From an uncultured Bacteroidales bacterium (lineage in GTDB: Bacteria; Bacteroidota; Bacteroidia; Bacteroidales; Paludibacteraceae), in NCBI GenBank assembly GCA_946184195.1, contig CAMHEP010000073.1:1-7566 (forward strand): 7,566 nucleotides of DNA. Reading direction: 5' to 3'. The translations under genes and the position numbers were made by a program. Positions within the stretch are counted from its first letter, which is position 1, and every line of letters begins with the position of its first letter. Below the pieces are notes generated by a model that searched no databases, was not told where the DNA came from, and saw nothing but the letters and a program-made list of their open reading frames with translations. Shown here one piece after another: positions 1 through 6,039 of the stretch.

Positions 1-309
1 ATTGCATACAAATACAAGGAATTGACTATCACCACTGCTCTGGGACTCTTCACTCCCTATGCTTGGGATAAGCGCGAGCTGACCACTGATCCCTACTTCC
101 AATACCGCGATATGAACCGTCGTTTCGGTAATTTCGACGTGGATTGGGATGTGGCTATCTCGTACCAATTCCTCAAAGTCCTCAATGTAACCCTGACCAC
201 AGGTCTCAAGTACTACAACGGTACCCTCGTGGCTAATAAGGACGGTGTGCTCGCTGAGCGCGTGCAGTTCAAGTCTGTCCTCGGTCTCGGTATCGGATAT
301 TCGTTCTAA
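1..309 (+). CDS. C-terminal part of a DUF3078-like outer-membrane beta-barrel protein (5' end outside window)
   Basis: The reading frame is open from the first base and ends at TAA 307-309, giving about 102 residues of the C-terminus. A TTG at 22 is in frame, but the frame is open upstream of it, so the gene almost certainly begins before the window. The visible part alternates polar and hydrophobic or aromatic residues, as in amphipathic beta strands. It contains an N-F-D-V-D-W-D-V stretch and ends in V-Q-F-K-S-V-L-G-L-G-I-G-Y-S-F, closing on a terminal phenylalanine as expected of a BAM-recognised outer-membrane barrel. The D-V-x-W-D-V and R-V-Q-F-K-x-V-x-G-x-G pattern resembles, from memory, the end of Bacteroidota DUF3078 proteins, whose function is unknown. 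A gap of 20 bp separates it from the next gene on the same strand, so co-transcription is likely. Outer-membrane location is fairly safe; the family name is less so. Confidence 0.7.
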   Translation: MAYKYKELTITTALGLFTPYAWDKRELTTDPYFQYRDMNRRFGNFDVDWDVAISYQFLKVLNVTLTTGLKYYNGTLVANKDGVLAERVQFKSVLGLGIGYSF

Positions 310-329
310 TTACCGGTCGGTTATCGCTA

Positions 330-608
330 ATGGAGGCACTCGAACAGTTGGAGCAGACTCTGCATACCCTGATGCAACGGTATGCAGATTTGCAGCGTGA
401 GAATGCTTTCCTGCGGGAAGCAAACGAGACGCAACGACTCGAGATGATGCGTACCCATAGCGAACTCATCGCTCTCAAAGAGAAAAATCGACACCTGACA
501 GAAGCCAACGCACTCCTTGGCTCGCCTGATGAACGCATCGAGGCACGAAGGCGTTTGGCTGCTCTGGTGGCTAAAGTGGATAAGGCTATTGAGCAACTTA
601 AGCAGTAA
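330..608 (+). CDS. Small coiled-coil protein, ZapB-like in form, upstream of zapA
   Basis: This 92-residue protein is predicted to be almost entirely alpha-helical. Residues about 1-60 form a heptad-patterned coiled coil (L-E-Q-L-E-Q-T-L, then L-Q-R-E-N-A-F-L-R-E-A-N), and a second charged helix covers about 65-92. There is no signal peptide, membrane segment or catalytic motif. Its size, composition and position directly before zapA suggest a division-ring accessory protein like ZapB, which in E. coli is an ~80-residue coiled coil that bridges ZapA and the chromosome terminus. Sequence similarity to ZapB is not demonstrable by eye, so this is inference. The stop TAA at 606-608 shares its last A with the ATG of zapA (TAATG), which implies translational coupling and roughly stoichiometric synthesis with ZapA. 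No Shine-Dalgarno sequence precedes the ATG. Confidence 0.7.
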   Translation: MEALEQLEQTLHTLMQRYADLQRENAFLREANETQRLEMMRTHSELIALKEKNRHLTEANALLGSPDERIEARRRLAALVAKVDKAIEQLKQ

Positions 609-913
609 TGGCAGAAGATAAACAACATATTTCTCTTCAGTTGGCGGCGAATCCCGTCAGTCTGTCTATCCCTCGGGACAAAGAACCCTTTTATCGGGAG
701 GCCGCTGCGTTGCTCAATCGACGGTATGCTGTTTATCAGCGTTCTATGCCCCAAGCATCTGCAGAACATATTTGGATGTATCTCGCCTTGGAGGTGGCTG
801 TTAATCTGCAGTCGGATGCTCGCGATAAAGCACTACAGCCTGTCGAAAAAAAACTCGGTGAACTGGATGACGAAATCAAACGTCTCTTGAATCAACCTAC
901 TTCAAACAATTAA
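608..913 (+). CDS. zapA: Cell division protein ZapA
   Basis: This 101-residue cytoplasmic protein fits the usual ~95-110 residues of ZapA. The N-terminal part (about 7-22) is a short beta region with the family's I-S-L-Q-L ... V-S-L-S-I-P-R pattern. It is followed by an R-E-A-A-A-L-L-N-R-R-Y helix (about 30-41), typical of ZapA (E/R-x-A-A-x-x-l-N), and then by a long helix with a coiled-coil tail (about 70-95, K-K-L-G-E-L-D-D-E-I-K-R-L). ZapA binds FtsZ filaments and cross-links them in the Z ring. The gene begins within the stop codon of the preceding coiled-coil gene and lies 40 bp before rny. In many Bacteroidota this gene neighbours RNase Y, which supports the call. The Q-P-T-S-N-N tail looks disordered. 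Confidence 0.82.
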   Translation: MAEDKQHISLQLAANPVSLSIPRDKEPFYREAAALLNRRYAVYQRSMPQASAEHIWMYLALEVAVNLQSDARDKALQPVEKKLGELDDEIKRLLNQPTSNN

Positions 914-953
914 TCGCTAAGGACACCTTATTAATTATTATATATATCATTTT

Positions 954-2477
954 ATGCTAATAACAATACTAATCGCACTTGGTGCTTTCCTTATTGGAGC
1001 CCTTGGATGCTATTTCATATTCCGTTATACCAGCGCCGGCATTATTCGCAAGGCGGAGGAAGAAGCGGAGGTCATTAAGAAGAACAAAATCGTTGAGGCT
1101 AAGGAGAAGTTTATTGCTCTCAAGTTGGAACATGACAATAAGGTCCGTCAGGATGAACAACGTAAGCAGCAACGTGAGCAACAACTCAATCTGCGCGAAC
1201 AGCAACTCAACCAGAAACAAAGTGAAGTACAGCGTGCACAAAACGAAATACAGCAACGTGTACAGCAAATCGACCAACAGCAGAAAGCGCTTGACTATAA
1301 GCAGTCTGAGATAGAACGACTGCACAAACAGGCACAGCAGCAATTGGAGTCCCTGAGTGGCATGTCGGCTGAAGAAGCTAAGAAACAGCTTGTGGAGGCG
1401 CTCAAGGATGAGGCGAAAACGGATGCCATGGCATATATCAACGAGACCATGGACGAAGCGCGTCTCTCTGCCAACAAGGAGGCTAAGAAGATTATCATCC
1501 AAACTATCCAACGTATCGCTTCCGAGACAACTGTAGAGAATGCCGTCTCAGTCTTCCATATTGACAACGACGAAGTCAAAGGTCGTATCATCGGTCGTGA
1601 GGGACGTAACATCCGTGCCCTCGAAGCCGCTACCGGTGTGGAGATAGTGGTGGACGATACTCCCGAGGCTATCACCATATCAGGCTACGACCCTGTTCGC
1701 CGCGAGATAGCTCGTCTCTCTCTCCACCAACTCGTCCAAGATGGACGTATCCACCCCGCTCGTATCGAGGAGGTCGTCGCGAAAGTGACGAAACAGATAG
1801 AGGAAGAGATAGTGGAAACAGGAAAACGTACCACCATCGACCTCGGCGTACACGGACTTCATCCCGAACTCATCCGTCTTATCGGTAAGATGAAATATCG
1901 TTCGTCCTATGGACAGAACCTGCTCCAGCACTCCCGCGAAACCGCTAACCTCTGCGCCGCTATGGCTGCAGAACTGGGACTTAACCCCAAGAAAGCACGC
2001 CGCGCCGGATTGCTGCACGATATAGGAAAAGTGGCGGAGGAAGATACCGACCTGCCGCATGCAGAGGCAGGTATGAAACTCTGCGAGAAATATGGTGAGA
2101 AACCCGATATCTGCAACGCTGTTGGTGCTCACCACGACGAGATAGAGATGGAGACCCTTATCGCTCCTATCGTCCAGGCTTGCGATGCTATCTCCGGTGC
2201 TCGACCCGGTGCTCGCCGCGAGATTGTGGAGAACTATGTCAAACGTCTCAACGACCTCGAGAATATGGCGATGTCCTTCCCCGGTGTGGTTAAGACCTAC
2301 GCCCTCCAGGCTGGTCGCGAACTGCGTGTTATCGTCGGTGCCGATAAGATTAGCGACAAGGATACCGAACTCCTCTCCTTCGACTTGGCTAAGCGTATCC
2401 AGGACGAGATGACCTATCCCGGCCAAGTTAAGGTGACTGTCATCCGCGAGATCCGTGCAGTCAACGTCGCAAAATAA
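954..2477 (+). CDS. rny: Ribonuclease Y (membrane-anchored endoribonuclease)
   Basis: At 507 residues this is full length for RNase Y (about 510-525). An N-terminal transmembrane anchor (about 2-24) is followed by a long coiled coil (about 30-185). Next is a KH RNA-binding domain (about 200-265) with the G-R-I-I-G-R-E-G-R-N loop at 210-219, and then an HD phosphohydrolase domain. Metal-site residues visible are H326 (L-L-Q-H-S), H355-D356 (L-L-H-D-I-G-K), H393-H394 (G-A-H-H-D-E) and D411 (Q-A-C-D-A-I-S-G-A-R-P-G-A-R-R-E). RNase Y makes initiating endonucleolytic cuts in mRNA at the inner face of the membrane. The start was chosen because it puts the hydrophobic anchor at the very N-terminus; the leader is AT-rich without a Shine-Dalgarno sequence, as is usual in this phylum. 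The coiled coil is unusually glutamine-rich, with 24 Gln in residues 66-130 and a doubled R-E-Q-Q-L-N. It is probably co-transcribed with zapA. Confidence 0.97.
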   Translation: MLITILIALGAFLIGALGCYFIFRYTSAGIIRKAEEEAEVIKKNKIVEAKEKFIALKLEHDNKVRQDEQRKQQREQQLNLREQQLNQKQSEVQRAQNEIQQRVQQIDQQQKALDYKQSEIERLHKQAQQQLESLSGMSAEEAKKQLVEALKDEAKTDAMAYINETMDEARLSANKEAKKIIIQTIQRIASETTVENAVSVFHIDNDEVKGRIIGREGRNIRALEAATGVEIVVDDTPEAITISGYDPVRREIARLSLHQLVQDGRIHPARIEEVVAKVTKQIEEEIVETGKRTTIDLGVHGLHPELIRLIGKMKYRSSYGQNLLQHSRETANLCAAMAAELGLNPKKARRAGLLHDIGKVAEEDTDLPHAEAGMKLCEKYGEKPDICNAVGAHHDEIEMETLIAPIVQACDAISGARPGARREIVENYVKRLNDLENMAMSFPGVVKTYALQAGRELRVIVGADKISDKDTELLSFDLAKRIQDEMTYPGQVKVTVIREIRAVNVAK

Positions 2478-2487
2478 AAGTGGGAAA

Positions 2488-3207
2488 TTATAGGTAGAAG
2501 TCTTGTGTCAGACGCTTATACTCTTCGCTGCGTGGCGAGTCTTCTGCTTCTATAATGAAAGTGCTCTCTTTGGGGAGCACTTCTTTTTTTTCGTAAGCTA
2601 TCATCACTCGCTTGGGGGATTTGCCTGTTTTACTGCTCACACGTACAATCTGGTCGGCATAGAGACCATATGTCTTCCCTATTCGGCATATATTGGTCTC
2701 TTCTTCTGCCGGCAGTATCACGCATAGTTGTCCCTCGTCCTTCAGTAGTCGGGCACTATGTTCCATCAACTCCTCATAGCTCAGACTGTCTGTGTGTCTT
2801 GCCTTTTTTCTTCCTCGTTCAGGTGCTTTCAGTGCATTTACGAAATAGGGTGGGTTACTCACTATCAGGTCGTATTCCCCCTCCCAACCCTGCAATGCAG
2901 CGCAGCTGACATGCAGTCGCTCTGCCCACGGACTGGCTGTACAATTCTCTGCGGCTTGCTTGGCGGCTTGCTCATCTATCTCGATAGCATCAATGTCCGC
3001 TCCCGCACATCGTTGCGCTATCATCAGGGCTATCAGTCCGGAACCGGTACCGATGTCTAACACCCGCACACATTCGCCATGCGCCGTTTGCCATTCGTCT
3101 CTGATTGGTGTCCATGCACCTATCAGCACACCGTCCGTGCCTACTTTCATGGCGCACTGATCGTGCCACACCGTGAAACGCTTGAATCGGAAATATGGAT
3201 TAGACAT
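2488..3207 (-). CDS. trmN6: tRNA1(Val) (adenine(37)-N6)-methyltransferase, TrmN6/YfiC type
   Basis: This 239-residue class I SAM-dependent methyltransferase has a length typical of TrmN6 (about 235-250). The N-terminus reads F-R-F-K-R-F-T-V-W-H-D-Q-C-A-M-K-V-G-T-D-G, the family signature at about 6-26. Motif I (V-L-D-I-G-T-G-S-G-L-I-A-L) lies at 49-61, the acidic ribose-binding position is in D-A-I-E-I-D at about 73-78, and the catalytic N-P-P-Y-F motif of adenine-N6 methyltransferases is at 118-122. In E. coli the enzyme forms m6A at position 37 of tRNA1(Val), next to the anticodon; the same substrate here is by homology. The start ATG lies 8 bp inside the end of the upstream membrane-protein gene, so translation is probably coupled. 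The gene converges on rny with a 10-bp gap, and its 3' end carries the rny terminator on the opposite strand. Confidence 0.93.
   Translation of the reverse strand: MSNPYFRFKRFTVWHDQCAMKVGTDGVLIGAWTPIRDEWQTAHGECVRVLDIGTGSGLIALMIAQRCAGADIDAIEIDEQAAKQAAENCTASPWAERLHVSCAALQGWEGEYDLIVSNPPYFVNALKAPERGRKKARHTDSLSYEELMEHSARLLKDEGQLCVILPAEEETNICRIGKTYGLYADQIVRVSSKTGKSPKRVMIAYEKKEVLPKESTFIIEAEDSPRSEEYKRLTQDFYL
2559..2591 (+). terminator. Intrinsic terminator for the rny transcription unit, embedded antisense in trmN6
   Basis: AAGTGCTC at 2559-2566 pairs perfectly with GAGCACTT at 2575-2582. A U-G pair and a C-G pair can extend the stem inwards to a TTTG tetraloop. The sequence continues TTC and then eight T residues (2584-2591), so it is a stem plus U-tract reading on the plus strand. 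It lies about 80 nt past the rny stop, the right place and direction to end that transcript. The same bases encode residues about 209-217 of the methyltransferase on the other strand. The two convergent genes are only 10 bp apart, leaving no other room. Confidence 0.72.
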
Positions 3208-3922
3208 ATTGACGCAACTCTATCTGGGTGTGTTCGTGCTCGTGACCCTCGTCGTGGAGTAGGTGTACGCCGAGGTATATTCCGTAGCCGATAAAGAGTA
3301 CGGCACAACCATAGCGTAACCAGTGCTCAAAACGTTGCATCTTCTCCGTCAGCTGTTGCGTCGAGATAGCGCTGTAGCTGATGAGCCATGCCAGCAGCAT
3401 CACCGGCAGACCGGTGCCCAGACCGAAAACAATAGGTAATATCCAGTTCCAACTGATGGGTTGTGTGATGGTCAGGTCTATCATCGTGAAGAAATAGACC
3501 AGTCGATGCGGACAGAAGGCAATAGCGAAGAATATACCTAACATAAAGGCCCATAGCCAACTGCTTTTCTCGTCTACATCTTGCAGCCATTTGTTGATTC
3601 CGTGATCGTGGTTGTGGTGCAGATGCCCGCTGATGAGTAGCACTACGCCGCATAGCAGCATAAACGCACATAGCATCGGCTCTCCCCAGTGCTCTATCAC
3701 CTCGTGCAACCATGCCGTCTGTGCACCCATGATGAAGGGAATAGACATGAGTACATAGGTCACCAACTTACCCAGCACAAACATCAATCCTGTTGTGAGA
3801 ACCCGGCGCCTGTTTTGCATCTCACGGTCTATATAACCGATGGCGGCTACTGACGTGAATAGGGTGCAAGGATCTAATATCATCAAAAAACCCAATACTA
3901 ATGCCGTTAGAATAGTCCACAT
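3200..3922 (-). CDS. CcdA/DsbD-like multi-spanning membrane protein with histidine-rich segments (putative transporter)
   Basis: This 240-residue inner-membrane protein has about six hydrophobic segments (about 3-30, 41-65, 82-99, 122-146, 158-183, 203-222). Two cysteines occupy CcdA-like positions: C19 in L-D-P-C-T-L near the end of helix 1, and C137 in F-C-P-H-R in helix 4. In CcdA/DsbD proteins such a pair carries electrons across the membrane to periplasmic thiol partners. Unlike plain CcdA, it has a loop H-L-H-H-N-H-D-H at 100-107 and a tail H-D-E-G-H-E-H-E-H at 223-231, both suited to binding Zn, Ni, Co or Cu. It could therefore be a thiol-electron carrier, a metal-linked relative, or an ArsG/TauE-like exporter; substrate unknown. 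The ATG at 3922 was preferred over an in-frame extension to 4021: it starts on a membrane helix, has a good ribosome site, and the extension would cross the promoter. It is the first gene of an operon with trmN6. Confidence 0.78.
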   Translation of the reverse strand: MWTILTALVLGFLMILDPCTLFTSVAAIGYIDREMQNRRRVLTTGLMFVLGKLVTYVLMSIPFIMGAQTAWLHEVIEHWGEPMLCAFMLLCGVVLLISGHLHHNHDHGINKWLQDVDEKSSWLWAFMLGIFFAIAFCPHRLVYFFTMIDLTITQPISWNWILPIVFGLGTGLPVMLLAWLISYSAISTQQLTEKMQRFEHWLRYGCAVLFIGYGIYLGVHLLHDEGHEHEHTQIELRQYV

Positions 3923-3930
3923 ATTGTTTT

Positions 3931-3936
3931 TCCTCT
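3931..3936 (-). promoter_or_regulatory. Shine-Dalgarno site of the CcdA-like gene
   Basis: On the minus strand AGAGGA lies 8 nt before the ATG at 3922, in an A-rich leader. It is the best ribosome-binding site in the window, where most genes lack one, and it decides the start in favour of the 240-residue product. Confidence 0.7.
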
Positions 3937-3964
3937 TTTTTTGATTATTTTTTCTTTGAAAAAG

Positions 3965-3996
3965 TTTGCAAAGATACGGGATTTTTTGTAATTTTG
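3965..3996 (+). promoter_or_regulatory. Bacteroidota-type promoter driving the kinase-gdhA-kbl genes
   Basis: TTTG (-33 element) at 3965-3968 and TAATTTTG (-7 element, TAnnTTTG) at 3989-3996 are separated by 20 nt, matching the known consensus of the primary sigma factor in Bacteroides and relatives. Transcription should begin a few bases past 3996, roughly 4000-4004. That is directly before the ATG at 4006 and leaves almost no leader. Confidence 0.8.
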
Positions 3997-4000
3997 CAAA
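3969..4000 (-). promoter_or_regulatory. Bacteroidota-type promoter driving the CcdA-like/trmN6 operon
   Basis: Read on the minus strand, TTTG (-33) occupies 4000-3997 and TATCTTTG (-7, TAnnTTTG) occupies 3976-3969, with a 20-nt spacer. The expected start of transcription is near 3963-3966. This leaves a leader of about 40 nt that contains the AGAGGA ribosome site. It overlaps the plus-strand promoter over nearly its full length. Confidence 0.8.
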
Positions 4001-4005
4001 CGGAA

Positions 4006-6039
4006 ATGCAGAAACGCTCAAAAATATTGTTTTTTGGTGGACTGATTGCCCTCTTGTTCTTATCTATGACGGCTTGTGACCGTTCTGCGAACAAATTGGC
4101 TCATAAACAGCAACAAGCTGAACAAGAGTTGCTTATGCTTCAGTCTGCACTCCGTTCCGCTAACTTTGATTCTGTGTGGTCTGTGGCGAATGCCTCGAAT
4201 GACATCAATTATTATGTCTATGACCCTTCTTTCAAACTCGTCTTTTGGTCTGAGAATGTTTTGGCTCTGGGAGCCCCGTCTATCTCTGCGTTCGATACTT
4301 GGTATACACTCTCTTTCCCTAATGCCGATTGTTCATGTCGATGGACACGCTTAGGCTCATACACGATTTTAACGGCTATCCCTATTCGCTGGAACATCGC
4401 TAACCACGACGAGATTGAGCAAAGTTTCTCTTATCGCCAACTGCATACGGGGAATGAGTCGTTCTCTCTATGGCTCTCTTTGTCTGGACGCTATACCGCG
4501 GTCTATTTCTACCTCTCTATCGCTCTTTTTGCCATGATTATCCTCATGGCATTATATACACTGATTCGAAACAGAGGCTTTCGCAATATGTCTTTGCGTA
4601 CCAAACTCCAATATCCGATTGTCGCGCTTGTGATGCTGGCTTTTGGGTATATCTTTGCCGTTTCGGTGCGTTATGTGAGGCGACATTATGAGGAGCAGCA
4701 ACGCGCTATCCTTGCTCAGAAATGCCAATATATACAGTCTGCTCTGCAAAATCTTTATTTCTGGGATTATTCCATGTCTTCTATATCGGGGGCGGGACTA
4801 AGTGTCGACCTGAGGGACTTGGCGCATGCTTATGGTACGGATATACATGTGTACGATATGTCCGGTCAATTGGTCGGCTCTTCTACACCCATCCTCTTTG
4901 AGAGGGGACTGCTCTCTGACCATCTGGCACCGGCAATCTTTTTCTCGAAGGAAAGCACGAAGACACTATATTCTTATTTGGGAGACCGACGCTACTTATC
5001 TGCTTTCACCGACTTCCGTAACGGAACCTTTACACAGTTGGGATATATTGCCGTGCCGTCTTTTATCTCCGAGGAGGAGATGGCTACCGAGGTGGACGAA
5101 TATATCGCACGTCTCTTGCCGCCGTATCTGATTATTCTGCTGCTGGCACTTGTTATTGCTGTGCTTCTGGCTCGTGGCTTGGCATCTCCTATGACTGCGA
5201 TGGCAGACAGAATGCGTGACTTGGATTTTGTGAATAGTCATTCACATATTGACTATCCTTATAATGACGAACTGGGTCTCCTCGTTCGACGTTACAACGA
5301 GATGGTGGACCAACTGGACCTTTATACTCGGCGTCTGGCACGCTCTGAGCGTGAGGGAGCTTGGCGTACGATGGCAAGGCAGGTGGCGCACGAAATTAAC
5401 AATCCCCTCACACCGATGAAACTTACTATTCAGCAACTTCAACGTGTGAAGGATACGGACCGCTTTGACGAACTCTTCAGTAGAGCTACGACAATGCTCA
5501 TTGAGCAGATAGACAATCTCTCACGTATCGCGACTTCTTTCTCCTCCTTTGCCCGACTGCCGCAAGTGCAGACTTCGGTGGTGGATATTGCTCAGCGTCT
5601 CACCGCGGCGATAGCGCTTTCAGCGAATAATACGCACAATATCCCTATTCGATATGTCGGACCTGATAGTGGAGTCTTGGTATATGCCGATGGCGAGCAG
5701 ATAGGTCAGGTCTTTACTAATATCTTCCGCAATGCCCTTCAGGCTATTGGCGACCGGCAGGGAGGGGATATCATCGTGCGTCTTACTGACCCTTATGTGG
5801 ATACGGCCGGTAGACTAAACGAAGTGGAGATATCTATCTCGGATAACGGCCCGGGTATTCCTGAGGAAGTGCGTGAAAAGATTTTTGTGCCCGAGTTCAC
5901 TACGAAATCCGGTGGAACGGGCTTGGGACTTACTATTTCGAAAAATATCGTCGAAGGGTCGGATGGACGTATCTCATTCATCACCTCCGACAAAGGAACA
6001 ACATTTTATATATACCTACGAAAAATACAGGAGCAATGA
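4006..6039 (+). CDS. NtrY-like membrane sensor histidine kinase
   Basis: Numbering is for the 677-residue product from ATG 4006. Four hydrophobic helices lie at about 6-24, 167-187, 205-223 and 372-392. Two periplasmic sensor regions lie between them (about 25-166, with a C-x-C at 109-111, and 224-371). A HAMP-like segment follows (about 393-440), then DHp with H462 in A-H-E-I-N-N-P-L-T-P-M-K-L, and a HATPase_c domain: N box (N-I-F-R-N-A-L-Q-A-I, N576), G1 D-N-G-P-G-I at 613-618, F box F-V-P-E-F-T-T-K, G2 G-G-T-G-L-G-L at 636-642. The H box and the preceding A-R-S-E-R-E-G-A-W-R-T-M-A-R-Q-V are typical of NtrY-like kinases of Bacteroidota. A TTG at 3994 is in frame but lies within the -7 promoter box, so it was rejected; starting at the next ATG (4066) would lose helix 1. 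The first helix ends in S-M-T-A-C-D, a weak lipobox. No response regulator is in the window. The stop overlaps the gdhA start by 4 bp. Confidence 0.92.
   Translation: MQKRSKILFFGGLIALLFLSMTACDRSANKLAHKQQQAEQELLMLQSALRSANFDSVWSVANASNDINYYVYDPSFKLVFWSENVLALGAPSISAFDTWYTLSFPNADCSCRWTRLGSYTILTAIPIRWNIANHDEIEQSFSYRQLHTGNESFSLWLSLSGRYTAVYFYLSIALFAMIILMALYTLIRNRGFRNMSLRTKLQYPIVALVMLAFGYIFAVSVRYVRRHYEEQQRAILAQKCQYIQSALQNLYFWDYSMSSISGAGLSVDLRDLAHAYGTDIHVYDMSGQLVGSSTPILFERGLLSDHLAPAIFFSKESTKTLYSYLGDRRYLSAFTDFRNGTFTQLGYIAVPSFISEEEMATEVDEYIARLLPPYLIILLLALVIAVLLARGLASPMTAMADRMRDLDFVNSHSHIDYPYNDELGLLVRRYNEMVDQLDLYTRRLARSEREGAWRTMARQVAHEINNPLTPMKLTIQQLQRVKDTDRFDELFSRATTMLIEQIDNLSRIATSFSSFARLPQVQTSVVDIAQRLTAAIALSANNTHNIPIRYVGPDSGVLVYADGEQIGQVFTNIFRNALQAIGDRQGGDIIVRLTDPYVDTAGRLNEVEISISDNGPGIPEEVREKIFVPEFTTKSGGTGLGLTISKNIVEGSDGRISFITSDKGTTFYIYLRKIQEQ
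6029..6033 (+). promoter_or_regulatory. Possible ribosome site for gdhA inside the kinase's last codons
   Basis: AGGAG ends 2 nt before the gdhA ATG at 6036. The spacing is shorter than the usual 5-9 nt, so it is doubtful as a primary initiation site. It could help terminating ribosomes restart at the ATGA overlap. Confidence 0.3.

Larger units (their letters stand above)
3964..4001. repeat. Inverted repeat framing the divergent promoter
   Basis: GTTTGCAAA at 3964-3972 is the exact reverse complement of TTTGCAAAC at 3993-4001. The core TTTGCAAA is itself a palindrome, so each arm carries the -33 box of one promoter fused to the end of the -7 box of the other. The 20-bp centre is not symmetric. 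The arms may simply reflect the two promoters sharing bases, or they could also serve as a two-site operator. Confidence 0.75.

Noticed and set aside
269..769. A 166-codon minus-strand frame across the coiled-coil and zapA genes
   Set aside because: It overlaps two plus-strand genes with coherent products, and its Arg/Ser/Cys-rich translation looks like non-coding translation.
323..920. ATCGCTAA shared just before the coiled-coil gene (323-330) and after zapA (913-920)
   Set aside because: Only eight bases match, they sit in different positions relative to the start codons, and no further similarity surrounds them.
914..953. Space for a 6S RNA or other small RNA between zapA and rny
   Set aside because: A 6S RNA gene lies next to zapA in some bacteria, but the gap is only 40 bp of AT-rich sequence, too short, and no TAnnTTTG promoter is visible there.
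2050..2072. Perfect 7-bp inverted repeat ACCTGCC/GGCAGGT in rny
   Set aside because: It sits within the conserved HD-domain coding sequence with a 9-nt loop and no U-tract, so chance is the simplest explanation.
1680..2426. A 248-codon open frame on the minus strand inside rny
   Set aside because: It is fully antisense to a strongly recognised gene, its translation shows no known domain, and long antisense frames are common opposite genes with this codon bias.
3923..4021. N-terminal extension of the CcdA-like protein by 33 residues
   Set aside because: The added residues are Lys/Asn/Gln-rich, would be encoded across the promoter boxes, and an ATG with a good ribosome site lies at 3922.
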